Assembly: GCA_944382775.1 (NCBI GenBank) | Contig: CALWNI010000012.1 | Coordinates: 1-48,143, forward strand | Origin: an uncultured Allofournierella sp. | Lineage (GTDB): Bacteria > Bacillota > Clostridia > Oscillospirales > Ruminococcaceae | DNA: 48,143 bases | Direction: 5' to 3' | Shown: positions 8,524-15,996 of the stretch, piece by piece | Position numbering within the stretch: the first letter of the stretch is position 1 | Layout of the letters: each line of letters begins with the position of its first letter | Made by a program: the position numbers and the translations under genes | The notes under the pieces: generated by a model | The model's input: the letters and a program-made list of their open reading frames with translations, nothing else | Told to the model about the DNA's origin: nothing | Databases searched by the model: none

Positions 8524-9645
8524 ATGAAATATTGTAAAAAATGTACCATGCCCGACACTCGCCCCGGCATCACCTTTGACGCCGAAGGTGTTTGCAGTGC
8601 TTGCCGCCATTACGAAAGCCGCAGCCAAGTAGATTGGGATGCGCGTTGGAAAGAATTTGAAGCCCTGTGCGACAAATACCGCGGTTGCAACGGTCCTGGC
8701 GGTTACGACTGCGCTGTTGCTGTTTCCGGCGGCAAAGACAGTCATTTTCAGGTATATATCTTAAAAGAAGTTATGAAGATGAACCCCATTCTGTTCAGCG
8801 TGGAAGACAACTTCCCCATGACCGAAGCGGGCAAGCATAACCTGAAGAATATCAGCGAAGAGTTTGGCTGCACCATCATCAGCTGCAAGCCCAACATCAA
8901 AGCACAAAAAACCCTGATGCGTGCCTTTTTTGAAAAGCACGGCAAGCCTACTTGGTATGTGGACCGTTTGATTTACACTTTCCCCCTGCACATGGCGCTG
9001 AAGTTTAACACTCCGCTGCTGTGCTACGGCGAAAACGTAAGCTTTGAATACGGCGGTAATTCCGACGAAGAAACCTATTCCGCCCGTGGTCAGATTGAAA
9101 ACGGCGTTGCTGTTGGTTTCCCCGAAGAGGAGCTGCTCAGCTACGGTGTATCTGCCAACGATTTGGCCCTGACCAAAGCCCCCAGTGCTGAAGATTTGGC
9201 CAAGCTGGACCCCTTCTACATGAGCTACTTCCTGCCTTGGAACAGCTTTAAGAACTATCAGCTTGCCAAGAGCCGTGGCTTCCATGACCTGACCCACGAG
9301 TGGGATCGCCGCCACCATGTGGAGAACTTTGACCAAATCGACAGCCGTGCTTATCTGGTGCACTCCTGGCTGAAGTACCCCAAATTCGGCCATGCCGCTG
9401 CCACCGATTACACTGCTCGTTACATCCGTTATGGTATGCTGACCCGTGAAGAGGCAATTCCCATGATTCGCGAGCGTGACGGCGCGCTGGACCCCCTGTG
9501 TGTGCGTGATTTCTGCGACTTCTGCGGTTATACCGAAAGTGAGTTCTGGGCCATTATGGATAAGTTCTATAACACCGACATCTTCTACAAAGATGAGTAC
9601 GGCCGCTGGATGCTCAAGCACCCCATTTGGGAAGAAAACAAATAA
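8524..9645 (+). CDS. N-acetyl sugar amidotransferase (PseA/WbpG family)
   Basis: This 373-residue protein begins with a CxxC pair (Cys4, Cys7) and a second pair (Cys24, Cys27), then the PP-loop ATP pyrophosphatase motif SGGKDS at 68-73. This layout is that of the N-acetyl sugar amidotransferase family, which uses ATP and ammonia to turn an acetamido group on a sugar into an acetamidino group; Campylobacter PseA acts on pseudaminic acid. I chose ATG 8524 over upstream GTG 8467 because GGGAGGG lies just before it. With the LegB-like gene 6 kb away it suggests an amidino-modified amino sugar in the surface polymer. The HisH/HisF-like ammonia-supplying partners are not in the window. Confidence 0.85.
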   Translation: MKYCKKCTMPDTRPGITFDAEGVCSACRHYESRSQVDWDARWKEFEALCDKYRGCNGPGGYDCAVAVSGGKDSHFQVYILKEVMKMNPILFSVEDNFPMTEAGKHNLKNISEEFGCTIISCKPNIKAQKTLMRAFFEKHGKPTWYVDRLIYTFPLHMALKFNTPLLCYGENVSFEYGGNSDEETYSARGQIENGVAVGFPEEELLSYGVSANDLALTKAPSAEDLAKLDPFYMSYFLPWNSFKNYQLAKSRGFHDLTHEWDRRHHVENFDQIDSRAYLVHSWLKYPKFGHAAATDYTARYIRYGMLTREEAIPMIRERDGALDPLCVRDFCDFCGYTESEFWAIMDKFYNTDIFYKDEYGRWMLKHPIWEENK

Positions 9646-9659
9646 TTAAAATCCAAGTA

Positions 9660-9688
9660 TTGACAAATCGCTTTTTGTCTTGTATCAT
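9660..9688 (+). promoter_or_regulatory. Sigma-A promoter of the methionine transporter operon
   Basis: TTGACA (9660-9665), a 17-base spacer and TATCAT (9683-9688) form a near-perfect promoter just upstream of the T-box leader. Transcription should start near 9695. Confidence 0.85.
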
Positions 9689-9693
9689 AACAG

Positions 9694-9995
9694 ATATACG
9701 AAAAAGCGATGAAGAGAAGAGTAAGCTTTCGGCATCGACCCTTACTAGAGAGCCCCGATGGTGGAAACGGGCAGGGAACAGGAAGCTGAATATGGTCTCG
9801 GAGCTGCGTGTGTGAAGAGCATGAGTTCTAAATGCACGACGGGTACGCCCGTTACCGCGTCAGGCTGTAATCAGTTCATTTCTGCCGCAGCCCTAAGGCC
9901 GTTTTCCCGCAAGGGGTCGGTGAACCAAGGTGGTACCACGAAAGTCTATTCAGGCTCTCGTCCTTGTTTTATTGCAAGGACGAGAGCCTTTTTGT
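9694..9995 (+). ncRNA. T-box riboswitch leader, probably tRNA-Met specific
   Basis: The leader contains the conserved T-box sequence AAGGTGGTACCACG (9927-9940), whose GGTACC core pairs with the tRNA acceptor end. A stem I region follows the start site, with AGAGAGCCCC and the GGTGGAAAC apical region. A 14-base terminator stem (GGCTCTCGTCCTTG 9953-9966 with its complement 9975-9988) followed by T5 completes the leader. The likely specifier codon is ATG at 9792-9794 in GAATATGGTC. This is methionine, which agrees with the MetNIQ-like transporter downstream. Uncharged tRNA-Met should stabilise the antiterminator and turn the operon on. The specifier call is by position and context, not by folding. 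Confidence 0.9.
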
Positions 9996-10038
9996 TTTAT
10001 CCACCACCCTACTTGCAAAAGAAAAGGATTGAATTGTA

Positions 10039-10776
10039 ATGATTGAAATTAAAAATCTATCCAAAATCTTCAATACCAAATCCGGTCAAGTGGTTGCATT
10101 AAAAAATGTTTCTGCCACCATTGAAAACGGAGACATTTTTGGCATTATGGGCATGAGTGGTGCCGGCAAATCCACCCTTTTGCGTTGCCTGTGCCTGCTG
10201 GAGCAGCCCACCGAAGGTCAAATTTTGTTAGATGGTAAGGACGTTGCCCATTTAAAAGGCAAAGAATTGCTTGCCGCACACCGCCAAATGGGTGTTGTGT
10301 TCCAGGGTTACAACCTTTTAATGCAAAAAACCGTTGCCGAAAATGTGGCCTTTCCCTTAAAGCTTACCGCATACGACAAAGTCGCTGTTCAAAAGCGTGT
10401 TGCCGAACTGCTGGAGCTGGTGGGTCTTGCCGATAAGGCCGAAAGCTACCCCAGTCAGTTATCGGGCGGTCAAAAGCAGCGTGTTGCATTGGCCCGTGCA
10501 CTGGCTTCCAACCCGCAGGTTCTGCTGTGCGATGAGCCCACCAGCGCACTGGACCCCTTAACCACCAAAAGCGTTTTGGAGCTGTTAAAAGACATTAACA
10601 AAAAGCTGGGTGTTACCATTATTATCATCACCCACGAATTGTCGGTTGTAAAATCCATCTGCAACCGCATGGTTGTCATTGATAACAGCCAGTTTGTAGA
10701 ACAAGGCTCTACCCAAGCCATTTTTGAAAACCCGCAAAGCAGCATGGCTCGTTTGCTGCTGGGCAAGGAGGACTAA
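10039..10776 (+). CDS. metN: Methionine-type ABC transporter ATP-binding protein (MetN-like, no NIL domain)
   Basis: This 245-residue ABC ATPase has Walker A GMSGAGKST (38-46), the signature LSGGQKQR (141-148), Walker B VLLCDEP (161-167) and a switch histidine in ITHE. It should power uptake of methionine or a related amino acid with the next two genes. It ends soon after the ATPase core. Well-studied MetN proteins are about 340 residues and carry a C-terminal NIL/ACT-like domain that binds methionine for feedback inhibition; that domain is missing here. The T-box leader and MetI/MetQ-like partners support the substrate call. Its 3' end contains the AAGGAGG site of the permease gene. Confidence 0.85.
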   Translation: MIEIKNLSKIFNTKSGQVVALKNVSATIENGDIFGIMGMSGAGKSTLLRCLCLLEQPTEGQILLDGKDVAHLKGKELLAAHRQMGVVFQGYNLLMQKTVAENVAFPLKLTAYDKVAVQKRVAELLELVGLADKAESYPSQLSGGQKQRVALARALASNPQVLLCDEPTSALDPLTTKSVLELLKDINKKLGVTIIIITHELSVVKSICNRMVVIDNSQFVEQGSTQAIFENPQSSMARLLLGKED

Positions 10777-10780
10777 ACCA

Positions 10781-11449
10781 ATGGCAGACTTTTTTGCACA
10801 ATACGGTGACCTTTTGCTGGAAGGCACCTTAGAAACTTTATACATGACCTTTATTCCCACGGTAATTGCTTATTGCATTGGGTTGCCCATGGGTGTTTTG
10901 CTCACCACCACAAAGCAAGGCGGCATTATGCAGGCTCCCCGTTTTAATGCAGTATTTGGTTGGTTTGTAAACCTGTTCCGCAGTATCCCCTTTATGATTT
11001 TAATCTTTTTTGTACTTCCCTTTACCCGTTTGTTGGTCGGCACTTCCATTGGTGCCACCGCTGCCAATGTTCCGCTGGCCATTGCTGCCGCTCCCTTTGT
11101 GGCACGCATGGTGGAACAAAGTCTGGAAGAAATTGATGGCGGCGTAATTGAGGCCGCCCGCTGCATGGGTGCCACCAACTGGCAAATTATCACCCGTGTA
11201 CTTTTGGTAGAAAGCATCCCCAGCTTACTACGTGGACTTTCCATTACTATTATCACTGTATTTGGCTATACTGCCGTTACCGGCGCCGTTGGTGCAGGTG
11301 GTTTGGGCAATATCGCCTTCCGTTTTGGCTATCAGCGTTATCAAACCGATGTGATGTATGCCACTGTTATTTTGGTTGTTATCCTGGTTTGTATCATTCA
11401 AAGCGTTTGCAATCTGCTTGCGAAAAAGTTTGATAAACGCAACCGCTGA
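10781..11449 (+). CDS. metI: Methionine-type ABC transporter permease (MetI-like)
   Basis: This 222-residue permease has about five membrane helices. Its cytoplasmic coupling loop carries GGVIEAARCMGATNWQII (about residues 124-141), the EAA motif that docks on the ATPase. Length and layout fit MetI. ATG 10781 was chosen over an upstream in-frame ATG at 10724 because AAGGAGG (10765-10771) lies directly before it and the family start is MADFF-like. It starts four bases after the metN stop, so the two genes are coupled. Confidence 0.88.
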   Translation: MADFFAQYGDLLLEGTLETLYMTFIPTVIAYCIGLPMGVLLTTTKQGGIMQAPRFNAVFGWFVNLFRSIPFMILIFFVLPFTRLLVGTSIGATAANVPLAIAAAPFVARMVEQSLEEIDGGVIEAARCMGATNWQIITRVLLVESIPSLLRGLSITIITVFGYTAVTGAVGAGGLGNIAFRFGYQRYQTDVMYATVILVVILVCIIQSVCNLLAKKFDKRNR

Positions 11450-11551
11450 TTTCTTTTGCTAAAACATCGGTTCTTTGGGCTGCGTACGACCCCATTGCAC
11501 TGTTGTTTTGATAGGCTAGTTCATTGATATTACATAGAGGAGTGTATTCAA

Positions 11552-12382
11552 ATGAAAAAACTAATTTCTTTGGTATTAGGCGCTTGCCTTGCCCTTAGTT
11601 TTACTGCTTGTGGCAGTTCTTCCGGCTATCAAATCGGCATTCCCGCAGATGCCACCAACGGTGCACGTGCTCTTTTGCTGTTGCAAGAGCAGGGCATCAT
11701 CACCTTAAAGGACGGCGTTGGTCTGGCTGCAACCGAACGTGACATTGCCGAAAACCCCTACAACGTAAAAATTGTTGCCATGGAAGCCGCTGCTCTGCCC
11801 AGCAGTCTACCCGACCTGGATTTTGCCGTAATCAACGGCAACTATGCTTCCGGCGCAGGCATTAGTGATTCGGTTCTGGTAACCGAAGATCCCGAAAGTG
11901 TTGCCGCCAAAACTTACGGTAACATTTTAGCTGTAAAAGAAGGCCGCGAAAACGACCCCGGCATTCAGGCTTTGGCTGCTGTATTGATGAGCCAAGAGGT
12001 ACAGGATTGGATTGCCGGCAACTATGACGGTGTTGTTATGCCCATGGGTGCACAGGATTTGACCATTCCTGAAATTGCCGAGCCTGTAACCGTAAAAGTT
12101 GGTGCTTCCCCCAGCCCCCATGCCGAAATTTTAGAGCACATTGCCCCCATTCTGGCTGAGCATAATGTTACTTTGGAAATCACTGAGTTTGACGACTATG
12201 TAATGCCCAACACCGCTGTAGAAGACGGCAGCCTGGACGCAAACTACTTCCAGCATCAGCCCTATCTGGACGATTTCAACAAAGAGCAAGGCACCCATAT
12301 TGTCAGTGTGGTAACTCCTCACTACGAGCCCATGGGTCTGTATGGCGGAAAAACCAGCAGCTTGGATGTATTCAGTAAATAA
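11552..12382 (+). CDS. metQ: MetQ/NlpA-like methionine-binding lipoprotein
   Basis: This 276-residue protein begins with a lipoprotein signal peptide whose lipobox SFTAC places the lipidated Cys at 20. The body fits the NlpA/MetQ fold: VKIVAMEAAALPSSLPDLD, FAVINGNYASGAG, and a second lobe with LDANYFQHQPYLDDFN. In the family this last block normally comes before the first two, early in the mature protein. Here the segments look circularly permuted: the family's N-terminal lobe (VKVGASPSPHAEIL...) is at residues about 183-270 and the usual later part is at 24-180. It lies 102 bases after metI with GAGGAG before its ATG, and a bidirectional terminator follows. Confidence 0.85.
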   Translation: MKKLISLVLGACLALSFTACGSSSGYQIGIPADATNGARALLLLQEQGIITLKDGVGLAATERDIAENPYNVKIVAMEAAALPSSLPDLDFAVINGNYASGAGISDSVLVTEDPESVAAKTYGNILAVKEGRENDPGIQALAAVLMSQEVQDWIAGNYDGVVMPMGAQDLTIPEIAEPVTVKVGASPSPHAEILEHIAPILAEHNVTLEITEFDDYVMPNTAVEDGSLDANYFQHQPYLDDFNKEQGTHIVSVVTPHYEPMGLYGGKTSSLDVFSK

Positions 12383-12385
12383 CAG

Positions 12386-12410
12386 AAAGCCCGCCAATGG
12401 CGGGCTTTTT
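12386..12410. terminator. Bidirectional terminator
   Basis: GCCCGCC (12389-12395) and GGCGGGC (12399-12405) form a perfect 7-base stem with an AAT loop, followed by T5. It ends the metNIQ-like operon and lies at the 3' end of the convergent hydrolase gene. Confidence 0.85.
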
Positions 12411-12411
12411 C

Positions 12412-12966
12412 TTATGCAATATCAGCAGTATCTTTGGAAACACGGTCAGCAAAACCAAGGGGACCTTGGTATACAACCTTCAACGGATAAGCCGATGCAA
12501 AATCTTGCGGCCGAATCAAACTAACATGGCGCGGAAAAGTCAATGCACCGGCATCCTGCAAGGTCTGTGCCACAAACTGGCTACAGATATATTTATCTTT
12601 TCGCTGATGTGCAATGCCTAAAGCAGAAAGCATTACCCCAAACAAATCATAGCTATATTTATATTGGTGCTGCTCCATTTTCATCAGTCGGTCTGCAATA
12701 AAACGATATGCTTCTTCGCTTACGGTAAGTTCCATTACCAAACTATCGGCATTGTTGCATCTACCGTACACACCTTGATGCAAATGTTCCCGAATAAAGC
12801 CTGCGGGCAAGGGCGAATTTTCATACCGGCGTGCAAAGCTATACATTTGAGTCAATTCTCGATCCAGTGCAATGCTTACATGGGTATACCGGTTTTTGGT
12901 TATTCCATGCATTGCACGGGCAAAAAAGGTATCGGTTCGACTCAATAACAAATAGATTTTAGGCAT
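12412..12966 (-). CDS. Permuted papain-like (YiiX/NlpC-P60-type) hydrolase
   Basis: This 184-residue protein has no signal peptide. Its likely catalytic residues are His29 in RYTHVSIALD and Cys128 in KYICSQFVA, the His-first, Cys-second order of permuted NlpC/P60 proteins of the YaeF/YiiX type. The segment YDLFGVMLSALGI, just before the Cys, is also usual there. Such proteins are amidases or thioesterases with poorly known substrates. A cytoplasmic location makes a peptidoglycan substrate less likely. The start is ATG 12966 with GAGGAAGTG upstream. It is transcribed alone, divergent from hflX. Confidence 0.65.
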   Translation of the reverse strand: MPKIYLLLSRTDTFFARAMHGITKNRYTHVSIALDRELTQMYSFARRYENSPLPAGFIREHLHQGVYGRCNNADSLVMELTVSEEAYRFIADRLMKMEQHQYKYSYDLFGVMLSALGIAHQRKDKYICSQFVAQTLQDAGALTFPRHVSLIRPQDFASAYPLKVVYQGPLGFADRVSKDTADIA

Positions 12967-13101
12967 CTCTCTTCACTTCCTCTGCGATTAAGGGGTTAGG
13001 CAATTCATCGCCCAGTCGTCCCGTTAAAAAGGACCTATTTCTCTATGTTATATCAATTTGACGATTTTTTCTATCTCTTTTTTTCAAATTGCCTTAAAAA
13101 T

Positions 13102-13130
13102 TTGACACCTTATTTTCTGCCCTCTATAAT
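13102..13130 (+). promoter_or_regulatory. Consensus sigma-A promoter for hflX
   Basis: TTGACA (13102-13107), a 17-base spacer and TATAAT (13125-13130) match consensus exactly. The predicted leader to ATG 13224 is about 85 bases. Confidence 0.85.
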
Positions 13131-13223
13131 AAAAGCAATCTTTTTCCCTACATATCGGTATGAGATTGGCCATACTAATCTATCATAATTTAAAATTAGA
13201 AGCATAAATGAGGAAGTAATTTC

Positions 13224-14486
13224 ATGAGTGAATTGATGATTCAAAACGAAACCCCGGTTCGTGTTGTATTGCTGGGGCTTGACCTTGGCAAATTCGATGC
13301 TGCACGCAGCATGGAGGAATTAAGTGCCCTGTGCGAAGCCAACGGCATGGAGGCAGTGGCGCAAATTGTGCAAAAGCGTTCTGCTCCCGAGGCAGGCACC
13401 CTGTTGGGCGAAGGTAAATTGGAAGAAGCAAAACTATACTGCCAAAACCTCAATGCCGAAGCCGCTATTTTTGATGGTGAGTTAACCGGCAGCCAGCTGC
13501 GTAATCTTTCCGACTTGCTGGAAGTGGAAGTGCTGGACCGCACCATGCTGATTCTGGAAATTTTCCGCAGCCGTGCGGTAACCAATGAAGGCAAGGTGCA
13601 AACCGAACTGGCTATGCTGCGCTATCGCCTACCCCGTCTGCAAGGCCTTGGCGAAAGTTTGTCCCGTCAGGGTGGCGGTGGCGGCGGCGGTGGTGGTGCG
13701 CGCCGTGGTGCCGGTGAAAGCAAGCTGGAATACGACCGCCGCCATGTGCATCGCCGCATTGAAGCATTGGAACAAAAACTAGTAGAATTGGAAAAACGCC
13801 GTGGCGAAAACCGCCGCGCACGCCAAAAAGCAGGTACGCCTGTTGTAAGCCTTGTTGGATATACCAACGTGGGCAAATCCAGCCTGTTAAATGCTCTGTG
13901 CGGTGCTGAGGTTATGGAAGCCGATATGCTGTTTGCTACCCTTGACCCCACAGCCCGAAAACTGACCCTGCCCAGCGGTTTAAACATCATTGCTGTGGAT
14001 ACGGTAGGTTTTGTAAGCCGCCTGCCCCATAAGCTGGTAGAAGCCTTTAAAAGCACCTTGGAGGAAGCCGCTTATTCGGATGTAATTGTTAAGGTTGCCG
14101 ATGCCACCGATGAACAGCGTGAAGAACAGTTGGCTGTTACTGACGAAGTGCTGAACGAGTTAGGCTGCAATGACATTCCTCAGCTGGTGGTTTACAATAA
14201 ATGTGACAAAGCCGACACCACATCCTTTGACCCCGATATTATCCTAACCAGTGCCAAAACCGGAAAAGGCCTAGACCAGCTGCTGGCGGCCTTAGACCAC
14301 GCACTTTCCGATCGGGTTCGGGCGGTTAAAATGGTATTACCCTATGACAAGCTGGCTTTGGCAGAACCCATGCGCAGCCGCGGCAGTGTTGCCGTGGAAG
14401 AATATCGTGAAAACGGCGTTTATCTGGAAGGCTTTGTAAAAAGCAGTGATTTATTCCGCTATCTGCCCTATTTATTAGAACAATAA
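13224..14486 (+). CDS. hflX: Ribosome-associated GTPase HflX
   Basis: This 420-residue protein has the HflX N-terminal domain and a helical linker, then a TRAFAC GTPase domain with G1 GYTNVGKSS (212-220), DTVG as the G3 box and NKCD as the G4 box. HflX splits or rescues stalled 70S ribosomes, often under heat or antibiotic stress. The conserved Gly-rich loop between the two domains is normally short (about RQGGGIG). Here it holds nine consecutive glycines at residues 150-158. GAGGAAG precedes ATG 13224. The gene stands alone between a consensus promoter and a long hairpin. Confidence 0.95.
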   Translation: MSELMIQNETPVRVVLLGLDLGKFDAARSMEELSALCEANGMEAVAQIVQKRSAPEAGTLLGEGKLEEAKLYCQNLNAEAAIFDGELTGSQLRNLSDLLEVEVLDRTMLILEIFRSRAVTNEGKVQTELAMLRYRLPRLQGLGESLSRQGGGGGGGGGARRGAGESKLEYDRRHVHRRIEALEQKLVELEKRRGENRRARQKAGTPVVSLVGYTNVGKSSLLNALCGAEVMEADMLFATLDPTARKLTLPSGLNIIAVDTVGFVSRLPHKLVEAFKSTLEEAAYSDVIVKVADATDEQREEQLAVTDEVLNELGCNDIPQLVVYNKCDKADTTSFDPDIILTSAKTGKGLDQLLAALDHALSDRVRAVKMVLPYDKLALAEPMRSRGSVAVEEYRENGVYLEGFVKSSDLFRYLPYLLEQ

Positions 14487-14490
14487 CAAA

Positions 14491-14526
14491 CAACAAGACC
14501 CGCCGAACAATCGGCGGGTCTTGTTG
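14491..14526 (+). terminator. Long hairpin after hflX
   Basis: A perfect 16-base stem (14491-14506 with 14511-14526) closes an ACAA loop five bases after the hflX stop codon. The U-rich 3' arm lies inside the stem rather than after it. It may act as a terminator or as an mRNA-stabilising hairpin. Confidence 0.65.
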
Positions 14527-14792
14527 CATAGAGGGGTGGGAAAGTATAGATAAATAGGAGTTATAGCAATGTTAGACTTTTGTTTACAATTCAATTATAC
14601 CTGTTTTTCTTTTATTGTCAAAAAATGAAACCACTTTTTGTTTTATTTTATTCTTTACTTTTTCATTTTCACTTTTTATAATTAAGTTAAACATTCATTT
14701 TACTCTCTGTTTCTTGTTTTTGTATTGCTTTTGTATAATTGTTATATATTTTTTCAATATTTTAATTCATTTTTATTCAAGGTGGTTTTTAT
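14527..14792. other. AT-rich intergenic region before the Lrp-type gene
   Basis: This AT-rich stretch follows the hflX hairpin and contains no credible gene. The best promoter candidate is TATAAT at 14734-14739 with a poor -35 (TTCTTG 14711-14716) at 17-base spacing. It would give a leader of about 50 bases to the regulator gene. Confidence 0.5.
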
Positions 14793-15233
14793 ATGGATGA
14801 ATTGGATAAAAAGATTCTACTGCTTTTGGAACAAAACGCCCGTATGCCGGTAAAAGAGATTGCACAGCAGGTATCGCTGACCAGCCCTGCGGTTTCCAGC
14901 CGAATTCACCGCATGGAAGAACAGGGTATTATTAAAGGATATACCGTAATTTTACACAACCCCAACCAAGAAAAAAACATCGATGCGCTTATCAGTGTTT
15001 CCATTGCTCCTGCCGATCGGGAAGCCTTTCTCTCGCTCACCGAACAAGAAAGCCAGGTATGCCAATGCTTTCATGTTACCGGTAGCCATAGCTTTATTGT
15101 AAAGGTAAGCTGCCCCGATATGGAAAATTTAGAACAGCTCATTACCCGTTTTCAACGAATCGGCCCCACCAGCACACAAATTATTTTATCCACACCGGTA
15201 CAGCGCACAAACTTTTTTTCTGATTTGCAATAA
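14793..15233 (+). CDS. Lrp/AsnC family transcriptional regulator
   Basis: This 146-residue protein has the family layout: an N-terminal helix-turn-helix (MDELDKKILLLLEQNARMPV, then SLTSPAVSSRIHRMEEQGII as the recognition region) and a C-terminal RAM domain from about residue 66. The family senses amino acids or related small molecules and binds DNA as an octamer or dimer. Target genes are unknown; the DUF4358 lipoprotein gene 85 bases downstream is a candidate by position only. AAGGTGG lies before ATG 14793. Confidence 0.9.
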   Translation: MDELDKKILLLLEQNARMPVKEIAQQVSLTSPAVSSRIHRMEEQGIIKGYTVILHNPNQEKNIDALISVSIAPADREAFLSLTEQESQVCQCFHVTGSHSFIVKVSCPDMENLEQLITRFQRIGPTSTQIILSTPVQRTNFFSDLQ

Positions 15234-15318
15234 TTTATGCACCTATTTTGTATATTATATACTTAGTTTTATCCATTATGGGCATACTATACTCAAATAT
15301 ACAAAAAGGAGCGTTTTT

Positions 15319-15870
15319 ATGAAACGTTTTATTGCATTGGTTCTTTTTGCTACACTCTCCATCGGCTTTACTGGTTGTGGCGCATCCAATAACGCCACAA
15401 GTTCATTTACTGCTGCCGATTACGCATCCATTATCACCGAAAACCGCCATCAATCTGACAATGACGTCTACACCGTATTTGCCTTAGAAAACGGAACATT
15501 TACGACCACCAGCGGTGTTTCAAGTGAACTGGACAGCGACGCAATTAACCAACAAGCACAACTGACATTGGACATGCTGGGCTGTCAGCCGGACGACATT
15601 GAAAAAGCCGCTTTTAGTGTTTCGTTAATGAACATTAAATCTTACGGAATTGCCATCATTCAGCCTGCTGCCGGTAAGTCTGATGCAGTAAAACAGGCAC
15701 TTACTACCTTTATTGAATCGCAAAAGGCCTCGCAAGAAAATTACTTGGCCGAGCAATACGCCATTGCCAAAGCTTCCCGCTTGGAAACCTTGAAGAGCGG
15801 CGAGATTGTTCTGGTCATGTGTGCCGACCAGGATACTATTTTCCACAACATTAAAAATGCATTGAAGTAA
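15319..15870 (+). CDS. DUF4358 domain lipoprotein
   Basis: This 183-residue protein has a lipoprotein signal peptide with lipobox FTGC (Cys20). A DUF4358-like body follows, with DMLGCQPDDIEKAAFSVS, a central IKSYGIAII strand, a QKASQENYLAEQYAIAK helix and the terminal GEIVLVMC strand. DUF4358 proteins are common, uncharacterised surface lipoproteins of Clostridia. AAAAAGGAG precedes ATG 15319, and a terminator follows directly. The gene follows the Lrp-type regulator, but whether they share a transcript is unclear. Confidence 0.75.
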   Translation: MKRFIALVLFATLSIGFTGCGASNNATSSFTAADYASIITENRHQSDNDVYTVFALENGTFTTTSGVSSELDSDAINQQAQLTLDMLGCQPDDIEKAAFSVSLMNIKSYGIAIIQPAAGKSDAVKQALTTFIESQKASQENYLAEQYAIAKASRLETLKSGEIVLVMCADQDTIFHNIKNALK

Positions 15871-15874
15871 CACC

Positions 15875-15908
15875 AAAAATCCCGATGCTAAAACAGCATC
15901 GGGATTTT
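15875..15908 (+). terminator. Rho-independent terminator
   Basis: A 14-base stem (AAAATCCCGATGCT 15876-15889, AGCATCGGGATTTT 15895-15908) with an AAAAC loop ends in T4 right after the DUF4358 gene. Confidence 0.85.
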
Positions 15909-15924
15909 ATCTTATTTGTAAACA

Positions 15925-15953
15925 TTGCCCGCCCTTTTATTTTTTGTTATAAT
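15925..15953 (+). promoter_or_regulatory. Sigma-A promoter for the GT2 gene
   Basis: TTGCCC (15925-15930), a 17-base spacer and TATAAT (15948-15953), preceded by TGT, form an extended -10 promoter. The leader to ATG 15997 is about 37 bases. Confidence 0.7.
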
Positions 15954-15996
15954 GGCAAAAGACTGTAATTTTATCAAAGAAAGGCTGTTTTCGCCT

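Noticed and set aside
9758..10039. Open frame inside the T-box leader
   Set aside because: The region is a structured RNA leader with a T-box and terminator, and the frame has no ribosome site.
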